A stretch of DNA of 64,000 nucleotides. Source: JAGDMJ01 sp963809695. GTDB lineage: Bacteria > Bacteroidota > Ignavibacteria > UBA10030 > UBA6906. Every line of letters begins with the position of its first letter. The first letter of the stretch is position 1. Positions 1 through 8,914 of the stretch are shown in pieces. Location: assembly GCA_963809695.1 (NCBI GenBank), contig CAWEKI010000010.1, forward strand, positions 372,001-436,000, written 5' to 3'. The notes under the pieces were generated by a model. It saw only the letters and a program-made list of their open reading frames with translations. It had not been told where the DNA came from and did not search any database. The translations under genes and the position numbers were made by a program.

Positions 1-335
1 TGGTCCGCAGGTATGATCAGAGCCAGGTCGGCCCGACAGAAGAACCGGTGATCAGGATCGGGCGCCTGGAGATCAACCGCACCAACCGCACTGTTCGCAT
101 GGGAGCGCGGGAGATCTTTTTCCCACGGAAAGAGTTTGAGATCCTCGCGCTTCTTGCCGGGAGCCCGGGGAAGGTCTTTTCCCGGGAAATGCTCCTGGAC
201 CATGTTTGGGGAAACAATGTTGTGGTCATCGATCGGACCGTTGATGTGCATATCAGGAAAATTCGAGAAAAACTTGGCGATAACGCGGAATTGATCGAGA
301 CGCTCAAAGGCGTCGGGTATCGGTTCCGCGTATAG
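1..335 (+). CDS. OmpR/PhoB-type response regulator, C-terminal part (partial)
   Basis: The gene enters from the left edge; the frame is already open at base 3, so only the C-terminal output domain is present. The visible ~110 residues are a winged-helix DNA-binding domain of the OmpR/PhoB family: a recognition-helix region with FSREMLLDHVWG and the wing ending in LKGVGYRFRV just before the stop. The receiver domain with the phosphorylated Asp lies outside the window. A histidine kinase starts 13 bases downstream, so the two form a two-component system. The target genes cannot be read from the sequence. Confidence 0.93.
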   Translation, partial: VRRYDQSQVGPTEEPVIRIGRLEINRTNRTVRMGAREIFFPRKEFEILALLAGSPGKVFSREMLLDHVWGNNVVVIDRTVDVHIRKIREKLGDNAELIETLKGVGYRFRV

Positions 336-348
336 GCGCTTCGTTCCT

Positions 349-1785
349 ATGAATATCCGCACGAAAGTCACCGCTACCCACGTCACGCTCATCGTTCTCG
401 GCGTGCTCCTCGTCAGCATTCTCTCCTCCTGGCAGATCCAGAAATATCTTGACAACCGGATCGCCAAGACCTTGCACAGCCAGCTGGATCTGGTTGCGAT
501 GTTGTTCGAGGGGGGAAAACTGAAGGTGGATTCCTCCGACGTCTCCGATATGGAGCTGCGTCACATAGCCCGGGCATTGGGATTTCGCCTGACCGTGGTG
601 TCAAACGAGGGCAGGGTCCTCTTTGATTCGGAAGTCTCTCGTGATTCAGTTGCCACGGTCGAAAACCACGCGGCGCGGCCCGAAATCATCCGTGCCCGGT
701 CGGAAGGATTTGGTACCGACCGACGGCGAAGCCACACGGTCGGACAGGACTTTCTGTATGCCGCACGGAGGATCACCAGCCCATCCCTTGGATCCCTTGA
801 TTCCAGTTTCGTCAGGGTGGCACTTCCCCTGACGGAGGTTGCGTTGGTCGATAATCGCGTCCAGAAGATCATCTGGGCGGTCGGGTTGCTGACCGTTCTG
901 ATTTCCGCAATCGTGAGCTATGAGGTTTCGAAGCGCATCACCCGGCCGATCCTCGGGTTGGCCCGAACGGCAGGACAGATCAGGCAAGGGAATCTCGATC
1001 AGCGCGCGGACGTGTCTTCGCATGACGAGATCGGCGCGCTCGCGGAGGCGCTGAATGCGATGGCGGAGAAACTGTCGAGCGACATCAGCCGCATGAAAAA
1101 GTTGGAGCAGGTGCGGACCGAATTTCTTGGCAACGTTTCACATGAGTTGCGGACCCCGATCTTCTCGATCCAGGGATTTTTGGAGACCCTTCTGGATGGA
1201 GCCCTTGACGACCCCGCCGTGAACAGGGAATTCCTGGAACGGGCGCTCCGACAGGCCACGCGATTGAACACCTTATTGAATGATCTCATTGACATTTCGC
1301 GGATTGAATCCGGCGACATGAAGCTCAGCTTCCGGTATTTTTCCGCAGACGAATTGCTGGCACACGTCGCGGAAGAGCTCGAGGAGCAAGCCCAGAAGAA
1401 GCAGATCCAGCTGACATGCTCGGTCATCCCTCCTGTGGGAGATGTTTATGGAGATCGGGAACGGCTGAAACAGGTACTGATCAATCTTGTCGACAACGCA
1501 ATTAAATACACGGGGGAGGGCGGAAAGGTCGAGTGCAGGGCCAGGTTGCACGCAGGGCGTTGTTTGATTGAAGTGGAAGATAATGGCTGCGGGATTCCGG
1601 AAGAGCATGTCGGGCGCATTTTTGAACGGTTTTACCGGGTTGACCACGATCGTTCCCGCGAGGTGGGAGGAACGGGACTTGGCCTGGCAATTGTCAAGCA
1701 CATCGTCGAAGCTCACGGAAGCAAAGTGACAGTTCGAAGCCAGGTCGGAGAAGGAAGCACATTCGGATTCACGCTGAAGACATGA
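349..1785 (+). CDS. PhoR-like sensor histidine kinase
   Basis: A 478-residue membrane kinase that would phosphorylate the response regulator just upstream. In order: transmembrane helix near residues 12-30, extracytoplasmic sensor region to about 170, second helix near 172-192, HAMP linker, HisKA dimerisation domain with SHELRTP (phospho-accepting His265), then a HATPase_c domain with N box NLVDNAIKYT, G1 box DNGCGIP, F box FERFYRVD and G2 box GGTGLGLAIV. This is the PhoR/WalK arrangement without a PAS domain. The stop overlaps the ribD start by four bases (ATGA), so the riboflavin genes may be co-transcribed, although a regulatory link is not evident. The ligand is unknown. Confidence 0.95.
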   Translation: MNIRTKVTATHVTLIVLGVLLVSILSSWQIQKYLDNRIAKTLHSQLDLVAMLFEGGKLKVDSSDVSDMELRHIARALGFRLTVVSNEGRVLFDSEVSRDSVATVENHAARPEIIRARSEGFGTDRRRSHTVGQDFLYAARRITSPSLGSLDSSFVRVALPLTEVALVDNRVQKIIWAVGLLTVLISAIVSYEVSKRITRPILGLARTAGQIRQGNLDQRADVSSHDEIGALAEALNAMAEKLSSDISRMKKLEQVRTEFLGNVSHELRTPIFSIQGFLETLLDGALDDPAVNREFLERALRQATRLNTLLNDLIDISRIESGDMKLSFRYFSADELLAHVAEELEEQAQKKQIQLTCSVIPPVGDVYGDRERLKQVLINLVDNAIKYTGEGGKVECRARLHAGRCLIEVEDNGCGIPEEHVGRIFERFYRVDHDRSREVGGTGLGLAIVKHIVEAHGSKVTVRSQVGEGSTFGFTLKT

Positions 1786-2876
1786 CCCCTCAGGAACTCA
1801 TGCGTCAATGCTTCCGTCTTGCACTGCGGGGAAAGGGACACGTCAGTCCGAACCCGATGGTGGGCGCGTTGCTGGTGAAAGACAACAGGATAGTCGCGCG
1901 CGGTTACCACAAACGCTTCGGAGGTCCTCATGCGGAAGCGGACTGCCTCCGCCGCTATCCCGGCGACGTTCGCGATGCGACCCTCTATGTCAATCTCGAA
2001 CCTTGCGCCGACTACGGGAAGACCCCTCCCTGCGTTGACCTGATCCTGTCACGCGGTGTGGGTACCGTCATTGCGGCGATGGAGGACCCGAACCCGCGGG
2101 TTGCCGGACGAGGTCTCCAAAAACTGCGGCGTGCCGGAGTCAGGATCGGCTTTGGTGAGCTTGAGGGCGAAGCAAAGGCACTCAACCGCAAGTTTGCGGT
2201 GCATATTGTTGCACACCGTCCGTATGTGCACGTGAAGATCGCGCAATCCCGTGACGGCCGGATCACTGGAGGACGCACGCGCTGGATCAGCTCTCTGCAA
2301 TCGCGGAAGCGTGTCCATGCGATGCGCGCCGAACATGATGCGGTCCTGGTGGGCGCCGGCACTGTCCGGGCTGACGATCCCTTGCTGAACGCGCGTCTTG
2401 TGAGCGGAAGAGACCCGGCTGTTGCGATCCTGGACGGTGCCTTCTCGCTCCAGCCCGCAATGAAGCTCTTTGTTCCAGAGAAGTCGAGGCAGGTTTTCCT
2501 TTTTACGAGCATGCATGCCCTTCGGAGAAACCCGGGCAAGGCGCAGACACTCGCGGCACGTGGAACTACGGTGATAGGACTCCCGGGAACCGGAGAACAG
2601 CTCAACCTCCGGCGTGTTCTGAAAGAGTTGTACAGAAGGGACATCGCCTCTGTTCTCGTGGAAGGGGGGGCAAGGGTGTTCGCCCAATGCTTCGCCGAAG
2701 GGCTCGTGGATGAAGTGACGTTGTTCGTGGCTCCTGATTTCTTTGGCAAGGGACTGGCAGCCATTGCACCGGAGGTGATGAATTCTCGGTGCCAGCGCCG
2801 CCCGGAAAGTGTCGTGATTCGCAAATCCGGCAGAGATCAGATGATCAATATCCTCTTCAAACAACCAGGAAAGTGA
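1782..2876 (+). CDS. ribD: Bifunctional riboflavin biosynthesis deaminase/reductase RibD
   Basis: A 364-residue cytoplasmic enzyme for the second and third steps of riboflavin synthesis: deamination of the pyrimidine formed from GTP, then NADPH-dependent reduction of the ribose side chain. The N-terminal deaminase domain (to ~145) has PNPMVG, the zinc-binding HAE of GGPHAEADCL, and EPCADYGKTPPC with the other zinc cysteines. The C-terminal reductase domain starts near residue 147 and contains GAGTVRADDPLLNAR and the late motif VEGGARVFAQ. Length is normal for the family. It overlaps the kinase gene by four bases and is followed after four bases by ribE. Confidence 0.96.
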   Translation: MTPQELMRQCFRLALRGKGHVSPNPMVGALLVKDNRIVARGYHKRFGGPHAEADCLRRYPGDVRDATLYVNLEPCADYGKTPPCVDLILSRGVGTVIAAMEDPNPRVAGRGLQKLRRAGVRIGFGELEGEAKALNRKFAVHIVAHRPYVHVKIAQSRDGRITGGRTRWISSLQSRKRVHAMRAEHDAVLVGAGTVRADDPLLNARLVSGRDPAVAILDGAFSLQPAMKLFVPEKSRQVFLFTSMHALRRNPGKAQTLAARGTTVIGLPGTGEQLNLRRVLKELYRRDIASVLVEGGARVFAQCFAEGLVDEVTLFVAPDFFGKGLAAIAPEVMNSRCQRRPESVVIRKSGRDQMINILFKQPGK

Positions 2877-2880
2877 TGCT

Positions 2881-3531
2881 ATGTTTACCGGAATCATTCA
2901 GGAGGTGGGCACCGTGTCTGGGGTGAAGCCGGTTGGGGGCGGGATTCAGATTAGCGTCAGGGCGCCTGAATGTGGACGCGCATTGAAAGTGGACGACAGC
3001 GTATCGGTAAGCGGCGTCTGTCAGACGGTGATTCAGAAGCGAGGATCCGTGTTCACGGTTGAAGCAGTGGAAGAGACCCTGATGAAGACGACGCTCGGAT
3101 CGCTGGGTGTTTCGTCGAAGGTGAACCTGGAGTTGCCCGTGCGGCTGAACGACCGCCTGGGAGGGCACCTTGTGCAGGGGCATGTGGATTGTGTCGGGAC
3201 CATTGGCGTCATTGAGAAGAAGGTGAGCAGTTGGCTCATCACCGTGCACTTCCCTGAGAAATTCAATCAGTACGTCATACCTGTTGGGTCGATCGCCATC
3301 GACGGAATCAGTCTTACAGTTGCGGCGGCCGCGTCGGGAAGGATGACCGTCTCGATCATTCCGCACACGTTGGAGAAGACTACGCTCGGCGCGGCGCGGG
3401 CGGGAGTGAAGGTGAATCTTGAATTCGATCTGATCGGTAAGTACATCGAGAAGATGATGCAAGGAGAGAGCGAAGATAAGGGCAGGGGGGGCGGGCTCTC
3501 TGAAGAGAAGTTGAGGGAATGGGGTTATTAA
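2881..3531 (+). CDS. ribE: Riboflavin synthase, alpha-chain type
   Basis: A 216-residue riboflavin synthase that dismutates two 6,7-dimethyl-8-ribityllumazine molecules to riboflavin. It begins with the canonical MFTGIIQEVGTV, and two homologous lumazine-binding repeats follow: LGGHLVQGHVD marks the start of the second, and VNLEFDLIGKYIEKM closes it. The start is four bases after the ribD stop. The tail after about residue 200 is low-complexity and charged. RibA/B and RibH are not in the window. Its stop codon shares bases with the stop of the convergent gene: TAA on one strand and TAA on the other interlock in a TTAA tetramer at 3528-3531. Confidence 0.96.
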   Translation: MFTGIIQEVGTVSGVKPVGGGIQISVRAPECGRALKVDDSVSVSGVCQTVIQKRGSVFTVEAVEETLMKTTLGSLGVSSKVNLELPVRLNDRLGGHLVQGHVDCVGTIGVIEKKVSSWLITVHFPEKFNQYVIPVGSIAIDGISLTVAAAASGRMTVSIIPHTLEKTTLGAARAGVKVNLEFDLIGKYIEKMMQGESEDKGRGGGLSEEKLREWGY

Positions 3532-6500
3532 CGCATTTCGTTGAGCCCGAAAAGCTCCTCGGTGAACTTGAGCCGCACCGTGATGTACGGACCGGCGAGA
3601 GAATAGACGTTGTCAACGAGGTCTCGTTCCCTGTACGCCTGGAAGTTGTAACCCGCCGAAAGCATCGTGTTCTGAATGAACACAAATCCCGTCTCGATAC
3701 TGTATCCCAGCTTCAGATTTCTGGGGGCATGCTGGTACAATGCACGGCATTCGCCTGCGACGTTCCATTCCGGTGTCAGATCGTATTGAGGCCGAACCAG
3801 GAGAAAATGCGAGAGAACTGAAGCGGACATTTGGTCAAACACATCGTGCGAATTCTTCATAGCATATTTGATGCCAATTTCCAGCGTGGGCTCCAGTTCA
3901 ACGTACATGTGCATGGATGCAATGGTTGCACGGTAATCCACGGCGGGGGTCACGGCGCCGTTCTGTTGCGACTTGAACTGGACTTTACCGATCACATTGA
4001 GCCAGTTGGCCATGGCGGGTCTGTATGCAAACCCGAGCACGGCGTCTGATTGCTTGAGAGATCCCGAAATCTGGCGTGCCTCATCCAGGACATAGGTTCC
4101 TTTCCCCAGAAGGCTCAATCCCTCGTGAATCGCATAAGCCGCACCAACGTCGATCCCGCGGCGAAGACTGGCCATATCCTTGAAATACTCACCTTTGACG
4201 GTTGCCCGGAGCGGGAATGTCGGAAAATACTCAAACGACAGCGACGCGGCATCATGGTCGGGTGTCCGAGCCTCCACGAGGTTCTTCGAGAGATCCTTCG
4301 TCTTTTCGTAGAGTATGTTGGCCGTGAGTGCTTTCGTGATCTTCCACATATTCTTCAGTCCGATTGTGGCCGCGTTCCGTTCGCCGGCGATAGACCCGCC
4401 GAGTTCATAGCGTCCGTAGACCGAAGTCTCATCATCGACCTTGGTGTTGATGCCGACCGTTGTAAGACGTCCCCCTTCTGCAAGAAACTTCTGCTGTCCA
4501 TAAAGCGTAATGGCGCTGGTGAGCTGGTACTCCAGTCCGATGGTGAGTGAATTCGGACGGGCCTGCCGGTCGGCTTTGCGCAGGTTCTGTTCGAATCCGG
4601 CGGATGCACGCAGTCCTTCAACCACTGTCGCCCGTGTAACGCCGGAAAGCAAGGTTGAATGCGTGTTCAGATTCTGCGAGGGTTCTTCAGGGTTCAGCCC
4701 ATCATACTTCACGTCTTCCACACGAGCGGCAACATCTCCGGTTTTCCCGATGGCTTGCTGCACGGAACCGGACAGTGATTGCACGTCCGTGGAGAGCGAG
4801 GCTACCGCCTGGTGTTGTTCGTAGAACTCCCCGCCGACCTTCGTCCCGCTCAGAGGTTCAATTTCGAACGAAGTTCCGTACTTCGTCGTGCCGGTCTCCC
4901 GGCCAGATCCGGATTGTGTGGGATTCGTGAAAGATTCGTCCACCTTCCGATAATAGGGACTGAGCCTGAAAAGCTTGTCAGGGGCGATCTCTGCTTCGAC
5001 CTTCCACGCACCGCCGCGAGCCCCGATGCCGTAGGAACGAGCCGCCTCACCCTGGAGGGTCCCCAGATTCTCCAATTGCCACCGCATATTACCCCCCGTC
5101 AGGACATAATTCTTCGGGCTCCGCTGCTCCACCACCATGGTTCCCCCCAAAGTGAGATTCTTGAAGACTGCCACCTCACCCGCACCGCCCGCGACCACGT
5201 TGGTCGCAGAAGAGGTCGTCGCTTCGTATGAGATAACGATATACACAGGGTTACTCTGGTCGTCCAGGCTCGGGACAGGCTGTTTGAAGTACAACGTCCC
5301 CTGGGGGTAATCGACGTCGTAGTCGCTGTAGCGCGCCTTGTCTTTCCGACTGACAACGGTCTCCGAGTGGAAGCGGTCACGCACTTCGATGCGCACCTTC
5401 TCGCTCCCGGTCACCAGGTTGTTCTGACGCAGGTAATAGTAGCCGGAGATCCCCTGTGCGCGGATCTCCTCCTGCACGACTTTCCGGTTAGTGACCGTGC
5501 CAAATAAGTCTCCGGAGTAACGCCCATTCTCGACATGAAGCTTGCCGCCTGTGAACGACCGGTTATACCCTGAGAACTCATTTCGCGTCACCAGGGTGTT
5601 GTAGTCACCGTACAGAAGATACGAACGATCCCGTTCGATTTTTGCATAGAGGGGGGATGTCGATTGGGCTTCATATGTGACAATGCTGTTGTCTCCGTAC
5701 ATCGAGTAAAGACTGTTTGGATCGAGGTCACGGTAGATCTGGTCCTCGATTTTTCTGTCTGTGTCGACGGAGAGCGTCATAAGATAATCATCGAACACGG
5801 TGCCCCTGGCGAACCCGGCCAGTCTTCCCGTTGCGCTGTAGCCGGACGAGAAATCCTCAGGATTGGACAACTGCTGTGCCGGAAGCGTGACATCCTGCCG
5901 CCTTCCGGTCCCATCTGCCGAGGCAACCACCATGAAGGGGATATGAGGCATCCGGACCGAAATCGGGATGCTGGTGGTGATTCCATCTGTCGAAAGGAGG
6001 AGAGAGGCCTGTCCGATGTAGTGGCCAGCCTTCAATCCGAATGAGGTCTTCCCATCGACGAGTCGGGCTTGGTAACCAGGGGCTGCAGAATCAGCGTCTT
6101 CTCCCTGGATTGAAAGGCTGTCGGCGGCCACGGTGACAAAATACCCGCCCGGGATCTGAACACCCCAACGATCAAGGATTGACGCCGAGACAGGGAGAAC
6201 CGTCGATCCATCAGCCAGAAGTTCCATGGCGGGCATCAGCACCCGGATCGAGTCCGGCGCACCGAGGATATGCATGTGACGTTCGGCCGAAAACACCTGG
6301 CCGTTGGGGAAGCGGACCGTCACGACAAACCTCACAGGACCCTCGTGCGTTGGTACGCCGAGGAATTCGAAAATCCCGTTTGGCATCACCTTTCCGGAGT
6401 CGACGGGCACACCATCAATATCGAGACGGACCGGCATATTGGCCGGAGCCTGGCCAATGACAGCCTGGGATCTGTAAGGACTGATCTCGCCTTCCTTCGG

Positions 6501-6593
6501 AGTCTGAATGGCGACCTGGGTGCGCGCCTCAGCGCTCAGCAAGATCATCCCGACAAAGACAAGTGCCACATATGTCCAGACGGCGTTCCGCAC
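3528..6593 (-). CDS. Predicted outer-membrane beta-barrel protein with N-terminal Ig-like domains
   Basis: A 1021-residue exported protein and the last gene of the DUF11 operon. A signal peptide covers about residues 1-25. Two beta-sandwich regions follow: one beginning IQTPKEGEISPYRSQAV and a Big-1-like stretch (ADGSTVLPVSASILDRWG), to about residue 240. The rest alternates short strands rich in aromatic and polar residues, typical of a large outer-membrane barrel, and ends in a strand-like tail (YITVRLKF). A conspicuous module near 285-340 contains IYRDLDPNSLYSMYGDNS and DRSYLLYGDYNT. The start is a GTG interlocked with the TAG stop of the upstream gene (TAGTG), implying translational coupling. 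I know no named function; a surface anchor or export pore for the DUF11 proteins is inference. Confidence 0.8.
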   Translation of the reverse strand: MRNAVWTYVALVFVGMILLSAEARTQVAIQTPKEGEISPYRSQAVIGQAPANMPVRLDIDGVPVDSGKVMPNGIFEFLGVPTHEGPVRFVVTVRFPNGQVFSAERHMHILGAPDSIRVLMPAMELLADGSTVLPVSASILDRWGVQIPGGYFVTVAADSLSIQGEDADSAAPGYQARLVDGKTSFGLKAGHYIGQASLLLSTDGITTSIPISVRMPHIPFMVVASADGTGRRQDVTLPAQQLSNPEDFSSGYSATGRLAGFARGTVFDDYLMTLSVDTDRKIEDQIYRDLDPNSLYSMYGDNSIVTYEAQSTSPLYAKIERDRSYLLYGDYNTLVTRNEFSGYNRSFTGGKLHVENGRYSGDLFGTVTNRKVVQEEIRAQGISGYYYLRQNNLVTGSEKVRIEVRDRFHSETVVSRKDKARYSDYDVDYPQGTLYFKQPVPSLDDQSNPVYIVISYEATTSSATNVVAGGAGEVAVFKNLTLGGTMVVEQRSPKNYVLTGGNMRWQLENLGTLQGEAARSYGIGARGGAWKVEAEIAPDKLFRLSPYYRKVDESFTNPTQSGSGRETGTTKYGTSFEIEPLSGTKVGGEFYEQHQAVASLSTDVQSLSGSVQQAIGKTGDVAARVEDVKYDGLNPEEPSQNLNTHSTLLSGVTRATVVEGLRASAGFEQNLRKADRQARPNSLTIGLEYQLTSAITLYGQQKFLAEGGRLTTVGINTKVDDETSVYGRYELGGSIAGERNAATIGLKNMWKITKALTANILYEKTKDLSKNLVEARTPDHDAASLSFEYFPTFPLRATVKGEYFKDMASLRRGIDVGAAYAIHEGLSLLGKGTYVLDEARQISGSLKQSDAVLGFAYRPAMANWLNVIGKVQFKSQQNGAVTPAVDYRATIASMHMYVELEPTLEIGIKYAMKNSHDVFDQMSASVLSHFLLVRPQYDLTPEWNVAGECRALYQHAPRNLKLGYSIETGFVFIQNTMLSAGYNFQAYRERDLVDNVYSLAGPYITVRLKFTEELFGLNEMR

Positions 6594-8863
6594 TATCTGG
6601 AGCCTCTGCTTTCTTGTTGTGTAATTTTATCCGACGCGTCGCTTTCCGCATGTCCTGGTGCCAGGGACCCCAGAACTGGACTTCCGGGAACGGCGAATGT
6701 CTCTACGGTCCCAAAAACAGCATCGCGATGGTGAGGATACGATATCACCAGTTTCGGTCGTGCAACACCCACGCGCTTGGTGAAGGATGAATCCCGCACG
6801 ATGCCGACCCTTACCGTGTCACATGATCCGTCCGGACGGGCTGCCAGGTCGACCCGTAGCAAGCGGGACTGCCCGTTGAACCCGGGAAGGGGAGACCCGT
6901 TGAGCTGGAGCGACCCGAGGTCATACAAGAGTCCTCGTGGTAGCGTGTCCACCAGTACCATAGCCGATGGCAGAGGAGTACCGGCGCACTGCATGACAAA
7001 CGATGCTTGGAGCTGACCGGACGGCGGGGCCGAAGAAACAGACAGCTGTACGGAAGCCTGTTGAGGGGGCCTGACGTGGAAGTCGGCGCGCGCCACACCC
7101 CCGTCGACCAGCCGGATGAACCTGGTTGTCCCATCCCCCGCAGATTCCGTTTCAAGTGCGAGGGGCATTGAGCCTGCCGGCAAGGTTCGTTGGTCCATTC
7201 TGATCACGTGCTGCCCCGGCTTGACATCCGGCAGGGAGTATTTTCCGTCGTCACCGGTAATGATATGCGTGCCATCTTCCATCCAGAGCTCTACCCCAGC
7301 AATCCCCGCCTCACCGTAGTCCTGAACACCATTCTCCAATTCATCGAAGAACACTTTCCCGATCACGATGCCATGGTCGGTAAATATGCCGGGCCTTACG
7401 ACAACCCCCACCGATGCCACGGCAGACTGCACAGTGTCGCCGGCGAGGTTTTGTGCGATGCCGAACGCATGGTTGACTCCGTCCCCGTCCATGGCGCCTG
7501 ATCCAATGCTTGCCATATACGACAGTCGTGTCGATTTCCCCGGCTGCAGCGAGTCTGCCAGAACCCATTCGATCCTTCGGGACCCGGTGGGATCAGTGAC
7601 CTGCAACCGGTCATGCCTGCTGGTCCCCTGGACGTACACGAATCCCAGGGGCAGCTCATCCACGATCCTGATATTGGTGAGCGGTGTGGCCGCGCTCGCG
7701 TTGCGGATCTCCAGCATATAGGCAACGGCATCACCGATCTCCGCGATCCGCTTGTTCACGCTCTTTACAACTTCAAATGCCGGAACATCTGCGATTCCCA
7801 GAGCCGCGTCTACCATGAAACTGCTCTTCACTGAATCATGCACGACGAGTGTCCCGGCGTAGCCCGCGTCGTTGACTCGAATCTCGTATATTCCGGTACT
7901 CAGGCTGTCAAATTGGAATATTCCGCGCGAATCCGTGGTCTGGAAAGTTGTCAGGGAAGGTCCGCCGGAAGTGAATATGGACCCCGATGGTCTCAAACTT
8001 ACGTGTACACCGGATTGTCGGATCGGGTTTCCTGTGGCACGATCAGTCAGGTTTCCCGAAATAGCGTTCATCGGTCCGACCGGTGGGATTCCTCCCCGGG
8101 CGGGAATCGGCAACTCTTCCCGGAACGATGCCTGAACCTGGTCGCCAAACCGATTGAGATAGGAAATGGTATGAGTGTACGAACCGGCAGTGCGGACAGG
8201 AATTAAGTACGTTCCATCCGCCCCTGTGGTATCACGCCCTTCTTCGTTCTGCGATGCATTTCGTGCCACAACGAGCGCTGCGGCAACGGGTTGACCGGTG
8301 TAAGCGGAGACTACCGAACCGGTGACCGCTCCCGGGAAGTAAAGCAGCGAGGCCTGCGCTGTCAGGAGTTGACGACTCGCGCCCATCGTCGCCGCCGTAA
8401 TTGCTGCGGATACGATCTCTTGTGAAACCAGCGCGCCGGTGATTCTGACTGAGGCAACCCCGTTTGCCGTAGGGAGGTTGATGGTGTCCTTCCCTCCGGG
8501 AAAGGTTCCGGAAGTTGCCGTGAAAGAGACAGTGGCGCCATCGGGCACCCCATTGCCCGCGGGGTCCCGGACAATGACAGTCACCAATGCCGTATCTGTT
8601 CCATTTCCGATAATGGCATCCGGAGAGACGGTGATCGTCAGAGAACTTGCAGCATAATTGGACGACTGGACGAGAGTCGCGGTCATGTTCGAGCGTACCG
8701 AGTCCTTCACGCCTGTCTTATACCGGAACGCTCCCGTTGCCTCATTCAGGATGCGTGTCCCCGATGGCGTTTGTGCAAGAGCGATCCCGGCCCAAAGCGT
8801 TAAAGCAACCATGAGCAGGGCTGCACGGGATGATCGCACAATATGAAAATGGTGTTCTCTCAT
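6593..8863 (-). CDS. Secreted multidomain DUF11/SdrD-B/Ig-like surface protein
   Basis: A 756-residue exported protein. After a signal peptide (cleavage near ALAQ) comes the short module TPSGTRILNEATGAFRYKTG that recurs in two sibling proteins. Then follow an invasin/Big-1-type domain (about 70-165), two carboxypeptidase-regulatory-like prealbumin folds (about 175-350), a DUF11 domain starting at VNKRIAEIGDAVAYMLEIRN, an SdrD-B-like domain (GKVFFDELENGVQDYGEAGI) and a further DUF11-like region. Such domains build rod-like surface proteins. There is no LPXTG or T9SS tail. It is directly coupled to the barrel gene downstream, which suggests a shared surface structure (inference). Confidence 0.85.
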   Translation of the reverse strand: MREHHFHIVRSSRAALLMVALTLWAGIALAQTPSGTRILNEATGAFRYKTGVKDSVRSNMTATLVQSSNYAASSLTITVSPDAIIGNGTDTALVTVIVRDPAGNGVPDGATVSFTATSGTFPGGKDTINLPTANGVASVRITGALVSQEIVSAAITAATMGASRQLLTAQASLLYFPGAVTGSVVSAYTGQPVAAALVVARNASQNEEGRDTTGADGTYLIPVRTAGSYTHTISYLNRFGDQVQASFREELPIPARGGIPPVGPMNAISGNLTDRATGNPIRQSGVHVSLRPSGSIFTSGGPSLTTFQTTDSRGIFQFDSLSTGIYEIRVNDAGYAGTLVVHDSVKSSFMVDAALGIADVPAFEVVKSVNKRIAEIGDAVAYMLEIRNASAATPLTNIRIVDELPLGFVYVQGTSRHDRLQVTDPTGSRRIEWVLADSLQPGKSTRLSYMASIGSGAMDGDGVNHAFGIAQNLAGDTVQSAVASVGVVVRPGIFTDHGIVIGKVFFDELENGVQDYGEAGIAGVELWMEDGTHIITGDDGKYSLPDVKPGQHVIRMDQRTLPAGSMPLALETESAGDGTTRFIRLVDGGVARADFHVRPPQQASVQLSVSSAPPSGQLQASFVMQCAGTPLPSAMVLVDTLPRGLLYDLGSLQLNGSPLPGFNGQSRLLRVDLAARPDGSCDTVRVGIVRDSSFTKRVGVARPKLVISYPHHRDAVFGTVETFAVPGSPVLGSLAPGHAESDASDKITQQESRGSR

Positions 8864-8914
8864 AGCTTTCCGTTTGCGGACCTGCCGGGCGCGAACCCGG
8901 CAGGCCCATCTGGA

